Notes under the pieces: generated by a model
Database searches by the model: none
Told to the model about the DNA's origin: nothing
What the model saw: only the letters and a program-made list of their open reading frames with translations
Part shown: positions 6,349 to 9,446 of the stretch, in pieces
Layout: each line of letters begins with the position of its first letter
Position numbering within the stretch: the first letter of the stretch is position 1
From: Lachnospiraceae bacterium
GTDB lineage: Bacteria > Bacillota > Clostridia > Lachnospirales > Lachnospiraceae
DNA length: 9,446 bases
Assembly: GCA_017380975.1 (NCBI GenBank)
Contig: JAFOCX010000077.1
Span: forward strand, 1-9,446
Direction: 5' to 3'
Program-made: the position numbers and the translations under genes

Positions 6349-7159
6349 ACACAGAATTATAATATTAGATGGAGCTTTAAACGTCAGAGATTTAGGCGGG
6401 CTTCCTCTAAAGGATGGACGTCGTATGAAGGTCGGAAAATTAATCCGCTCGGGAAGACTTTCTGATCTTTCAGAACGTGATCAACGCCTTTTACACGAGA
6501 CCTGGAATGTTACAACCATCGTAGATTTAAGAAATGATCAGGAGATTTCCGAACATCCCGATGTTGATCTTAAAGGTGCATCTTTAAAGAGGATCTGTCT
6601 TCTTACGGGTGAGAAAAAAGCAATTTCAAGGGAAGATTATGGACTTTCTATTTCTCTTTTTGCGATTAATCGTGCAAAATCCTTGTTAGAAGATGGAGGA
6701 TCCAGGAAATTATTAGAAGGTATGTATGGGCAGATGGCTCAAAATGAGGATTGTATCAATCGTATCCGTGAATTCTTTGAAGTCCTTTTGAACCAGAAGG
6801 AAGGTTCCCTGGTATGGCACTGTACATCCGGAAAAGACCGCACAGGTGTACTGGGTGTTTTGCTTTTATTATTCCTGGGGGCTGATTTGGAAGTTGCAAA
6901 AGAAGATTACTTATACACGAATGAGCAAAACAGTATTTATCGTGAAAATCTTCTTGCGCGTATGCGGAACAGAGGCGCCGAAGAGGATGTGATCGAAGAA
7001 ATGCGTATTCTGGAGTCAGTGGATTGGGTCTATATAGAAAGCTTTCTTAACTCTCTTATAGAACAGTACGGAAGTGTTGAACAGTTTTTCATAAATACCC
7101 TTGGACTGGATTCAGAATGCAGGCAAAAACTTCTGGATATTTATACAGAAGTTGAATAA
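6338..7159 (+). CDS. PTP-like tyrosine or dual-specificity phosphatase
   Basis: This 273-residue cytoplasmic protein belongs to the bacterial Cys-based phosphatases related to mycobacterial PtpB. In order it shows NVRDLGG (15-21), the RSGRLSDLS element (37-45), IVDLRNDQE (61-69), and the P-loop HCTSGKDRTG (161-170) with nucleophile Cys162, Arg168 and a Lys-Asp pair (166-167). In PtpB the equivalent Asp has been linked to acid catalysis, and a Lys in the P-loop is found in relatives that also act on phosphoinositides, so the substrate could be phosphotyrosine, other phosphoproteins or a lipid phosphate. No signal peptide or membrane segment is present. AGAGG (6327-6331) lies 6 nt before the ATG. 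No tyrosine kinase is visible nearby. The downstream ABC operon starts 67 nt later, and no clear terminator separates them. Confidence 0.88.
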   Translation: MNHEHRIIILDGALNVRDLGGLPLKDGRRMKVGKLIRSGRLSDLSERDQRLLHETWNVTTIVDLRNDQEISEHPDVDLKGASLKRICLLTGEKKAISREDYGLSISLFAINRAKSLLEDGGSRKLLEGMYGQMAQNEDCINRIREFFEVLLNQKEGSLVWHCTSGKDRTGVLGVLLLLFLGADLEVAKEDYLYTNEQNSIYRENLLARMRNRGAEEDVIEEMRILESVDWVYIESFLNSLIEQYGSVEQFFINTLGLDSECRQKLLDIYTEVE

Positions 7160-7171
7160 ATAAAATCATAA

Positions 7172-7196
7172 AAGTAATCGGTTACAATAACCGATT
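7172..7196. promoter_or_regulatory. Operator-like inverted repeat (LacI/CcpA type) before the ABC operon
   Basis: AATCGGTTA (7176-7184) and TAACCGATT (7188-7196) form a perfect 9-bp inverted repeat with a 3-nt centre. Each arm carries the AANCGNTT core typical of LacI-family operators (7176-7183 and 7189-7196). Read from 7172, the left core matches the Bacillus cre consensus WTGNAANCGNWNNCW at 9 of its 10 specified positions, the miss being the T. A possible -10, TACAAT (7183-7188), lies between the cores, though no good -35 is seen. It can also fold as a hairpin, but there is no U tract on the plus strand, so a plus-strand terminator is unlikely. Confidence 0.5.
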
Positions 7197-7226
7197 CTAA
7201 TAAAAAACAAGCAGGAGGAGATTATT

Positions 7227-8267
7227 ATGAGTTCTATTTCTTTAAAAAACGTAAAGAAAGCATACGGCAAAGACACACCCGTAATCGAGAACTTAAATCT
7301 GGAAATTAAGGATGGTTCCTTTACTGTGCTGGTAGGCCCATCCGGCTGTGGTAAATCCACAACATTACGTATGATCACCGGTCTTGAGACTGTAACAAGC
7401 GGCGACATTCTGATCGATGGAGCACGTGTAAATGATGTTGCTCCGGGTAAACGTGATATTTCCATGGTATTCCAGAACTATGCTCTGTATCCGACCATGA
7501 CTGTAAGAGATAACATTGAATTTGGTCTGATCAACAAAAAAATCCCGAAAGAGGAGCGCGACAGAAGAATCAAAGAAGTATGTGAAGTAGTAGGCCTCAC
7601 TGAGTATCTTGACAGAATGCCGGCAAACCTTTCCGGCGGTCAGAGACAGCGTGTAGCGTTAGCCAGAGCGATGGTAAAAGAGCCGAAAGTATTCATGATG
7701 GACGAGCCGCTTTCCAACCTTGATGCAAAGCTTCGTGGAGCAATGCGTGTCGAGCTGATCAATATGCATAAAAAGATGGGTACTACATTCGTATACGTAA
7801 CTCATGATCAGGTAGAGGCGATGTCCATGGCAACTGATATCGTTCTTATGGATAAAGGTAAGATCGTGCAGCAGTCCAGCCCGGCTGAATTATACCATAA
7901 CCCGAACTGCATCTATACTGCTCAGTTCGTAGGCAGCCCGCAGACAAACATTATTGACGGTTATCTTAAGAACAATGTGAAACTTGGTTTCCGTCCGGAA
8001 AAAGTACGTCTGGCTGAAATCGCAGAGAACGAGGGAATCAACATCCCGGCAAAAGTTGCGACTCGCGAGATGCTCGGTTCTGAGATCATTTACTCTCTGG
8101 AAACAAAATTCGGTGTTGTTATGTGCAAGACAGATGTGGATATGCCGGTTGATACAAACGTGAAATTCAGCGTTGCATTTGACAGCATGTATCTGTTTGG
8201 CGCCGACACATACAGAATTCCGTTCATAGAAGAGCTGAAAAAAGAAATCGTTTGTGTATTTAGATAA
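7227..8267 (+). CDS. Sugar-type ABC importer ATPase (MalK/MsmX/UgpC family)
   Basis: This cytoplasmic subunit hydrolyses ATP to drive a carbohydrate-type importer. The nucleotide-binding domain is complete: Walker A GPSGCGKST (37-45), Q-loop Gln83 in FQNYALYP, signature LSGGQRQRVALARA (135-148), Walker B VFMMDEP (155-161), D-loop SNLDAKLR and switch His193 in VTHDQ. A TOBE domain follows (about 238-330) with LGFRPEKV (253-260). Compared with UgpC or MsmX, about 25 residues appear missing between NIIDG and LGFRPE, and the protein ends in an unusual tail after MYLFGADTYR, giving 346 residues against a usual 355-370. AGGAGGAG (7213-7220) lies 6 nt before the ATG. It is the first gene of an operon, with the permease 16 nt downstream. 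The substrate cannot be named; ugp-like (glycerol-3-phosphate) or oligosaccharide uptake are both possible. Confidence 0.95.
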   Translation: MSSISLKNVKKAYGKDTPVIENLNLEIKDGSFTVLVGPSGCGKSTTLRMITGLETVTSGDILIDGARVNDVAPGKRDISMVFQNYALYPTMTVRDNIEFGLINKKIPKEERDRRIKEVCEVVGLTEYLDRMPANLSGGQRQRVALARAMVKEPKVFMMDEPLSNLDAKLRGAMRVELINMHKKMGTTFVYVTHDQVEAMSMATDIVLMDKGKIVQQSSPAELYHNPNCIYTAQFVGSPQTNIIDGYLKNNVKLGFRPEKVRLAEIAENEGINIPAKVATREMLGSEIIYSLETKFGVVMCKTDVDMPVDTNVKFSVAFDSMYLFGADTYRIPFIEELKKEIVCVFR

Positions 8268-8283
8268 CAGGGGGTGCTAATAC

Positions 8284-9201
8284 ATGAGCAAAGAAAATAA
8301 AGTCGAATATGTTGCAGGTCAAAACGAAAAGAGAGAGCGCCTGACCGGTTTCATGATGGCACTTCCGGCAATTGTTCTTCTTATCGCATTTACGGTATAT
8401 CCGTTAGGATATCTGTTCTATCGCTCCTTCCTTGGAGGTAGCATAATTTCTAAAAATCCGAAGTTTGTCGGAATGGATAACTACATGGCACTCGTTGAAT
8501 CTGAGGACTTCCATGAAGTACTTGTGAATACAGGTGTCTACACATTGATCACAGTTGTTCTTACCATGGTTCTTTCTATTGTAATTGCAGTATGGCTGAA
8601 TGGTAAAAAGAATAAGAAACTAAACGAGATCACACAGACCTTTATCTTTACACCGCATATTATCTCTGTAGTTTCCGTATCTACATTGTTCCTGTGGTTA
8701 ATGGATTCCAAGAACGGTTTCTTCAATGCGATCCTTACAGCCCTTGGATTTGAACCGTTCACATTCCTTTCTTCTCCGGATACAGCATTATTCTCTATGT
8801 CTCTGGTAATGGTATGGAAAGGACTTGGATATTATGTTCTTCTGATCATGGCAGCATTACAGAACATTCCGACAAGCGTATATGAAGCGGCCGAGATGGA
8901 TGACACTCCGGCTCTTCGTACATTCTTTAAGATCACACTGCCGATGATCTCACCGACCATCCTGTTTACATCCGTCGTTGCGGTTATTGCATCCTTCAAG
9001 GTATTCGACAGTGTAAGCATCATGACAGGCGGTGGCCCGCTGAACTCTACCAATACACTGGTATATTACATCTATGATTACGCTTATAACTACGGAAAGC
9101 CGGGTCAGGCATGCGCCGCAGGTATGGTACTTCTGTTCTTCGTAGTCGTAGTCACATATGTACAGTTCCTCGTTGGTAAAAAACGCGTACATTATCAGTA
9201 A
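8284..9201 (+). CDS. Carbohydrate ABC importer permease, MalF/UgpA type
   Basis: This 305-residue inner membrane permease belongs to the MalF/UgpA branch of the binding-protein-dependent importers and would form the channel with the next gene's product. Hydrophobic segments lie at about 23-45, 82-105, 118-140, 168-192, 222-247 and 278-297, giving six helices. The cytoplasmic loop carries the EAA motif that docks on the ATPase: EAAEMDDTPALRTFFKITLP (201-220), in which the usual Gly at position 7 is Asp207. The conserved MTGGGP (247-252) precedes the final helix. The start has AGGGGGTG (8269-8276) 7 nt upstream and 16 nt after the ATPase stop. No gene symbol is given because the substrate is unknown. 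Confidence 0.94.
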   Translation: MSKENKVEYVAGQNEKRERLTGFMMALPAIVLLIAFTVYPLGYLFYRSFLGGSIISKNPKFVGMDNYMALVESEDFHEVLVNTGVYTLITVVLTMVLSIVIAVWLNGKKNKKLNEITQTFIFTPHIISVVSVSTLFLWLMDSKNGFFNAILTALGFEPFTFLSSPDTALFSMSLVMVWKGLGYYVLLIMAALQNIPTSVYEAAEMDDTPALRTFFKITLPMISPTILFTSVVAVIASFKVFDSVSIMTGGGPLNSTNTLVYYIYDYAYNYGKPGQACAAGMVLLFFVVVVTYVQFLVGKKRVHYQ

Positions 9202-9215
9202 AGAGGAGAGCAACT

Positions 9216-9446
9216 ATGGTTGAGAGAAATAAATCATTAGAAAAATTTAAAACGATTGTAGATGCTGCTGCGAAGATTCTTCTGATTATTGTCATGGCCT
9301 TCCCATTCTTCTGGATGATCAGTACAGCTCTGCAGACATTAAAAGAAACTTTATCCGTGCCGTTAACATTATGGCCGGAGACACTTCAGTGGGTGAACTT
9401 CTCTGAAGTATTTAAGACAATCGCAGTTGGTACATATTTAAAGAAC
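9216..9446 (+). CDS. Carbohydrate ABC importer permease, MalG/UgpE type, 3' partial
   Basis: Only the first 77 codons are present; the frame is open to the window end. After a charged start (MVERNKSLEKFK) comes a first membrane helix at about 17-38 (ILLIIVMAFPFFWMISTAL), with the FPFFWM pattern typical of MalG/UgpE permeases, then an external loop with the LTLWPETLQWVNFSEVF segment, equivalent to the P-x-x-NY region in that family. The EAA motif lies beyond the window. GAGGAG (9203-9208) is 7 nt before ATG 9216, 14 nt after the previous stop. It would pair with the preceding permease. The substrate-binding protein gene is expected further downstream, since none is seen before the ATPase. Confidence 0.9.
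   Translation, partial: MVERNKSLEKFKTIVDAAAKILLIIVMAFPFFWMISTALQTLKETLSVPLTLWPETLQWVNFSEVFKTIAVGTYLKN

Noticed and set aside
7176..7196. Plus-strand intrinsic terminator after the phosphatase gene
   Set aside because: The 9-bp stem is followed by CTAATAAAAAAC with no T tract on the plus strand; the T-rich side serves only the minus strand, where no gene needs it. An operator fits better.
1..9446. Mobile element, phage, CRISPR or defence system
   Set aside because: No transposase, integrase, terminal repeats, spacer-repeat pattern, tRNA or toxin-antitoxin pair is visible; all complete genes but one belong to ordinary chromosomal families.

Overview
The window looks like chromosomal DNA of a low-to-moderate-GC Gram-positive anaerobe, most likely a member of the Clostridia close to Lachnospiraceae. 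The reasons are the strong AGGAGG-type ribosome binding sites, a RecU-type Holliday junction resolvase (a Firmicutes/Mollicutes family), a TTG start, Pro codons dominated by CCG in the best-expressed genes, and the all-plus-strand layout. This assignment is inferred from gene content and was not checked against a database.

Region 1 (1-4865) is a tightly spaced block of six plus-strand genes with gaps of 17-33 nt: the 3' part of a short-chain dehydrogenase/reductase, an unrecognised two-helix membrane protein, an RluA-family RNA pseudouridine synthase, RecU, and the SPFH pair HflK and HflC. It ends in a 16-bp GC-containing hairpin at 4809-4846. The genes are probably one operon joining RNA modification, recombination and membrane-scaffold functions, with a possible weak internal terminator at the end of the pseudouridine synthase gene.

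Region 2 (4866-6224) is a single complete peptidase T gene with intact metal and catalytic residues. It is flanked upstream by the operon terminator plus a second palindrome, and downstream by two tandem intrinsic terminators.

Region 3 (6225-7159) holds a cytoplasmic PTP-like phosphatase with the P-loop HCTSGKDRTG. Its leader has an AT-rich near-repeat, an extended -10 candidate and a tiny ORF overlapping its start.

Region 4 (7160-9446) is the start of a carbohydrate-type ABC importer operon in the order ATPase, MalF/UgpA-like permease, MalG/UgpE-like permease (cut by the window end). The substrate-binding protein is not in the window and is expected downstream. The short gap before the ATPase carries two AANCGNTT cores in inverted orientation, one of them close to a CcpA cre consensus, so sugar-responsive control is a reasonable hypothesis.

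I see no rRNA, tRNA, CRISPR array, insertion sequence, prophage gene or clear defence system. Nothing here is convincingly a new system; the best leads are the operator-like DNA before the ABC operon, the operon grouping recU with hflKC, the two-helix HflK and the shortened TOBE region of the ATPase.
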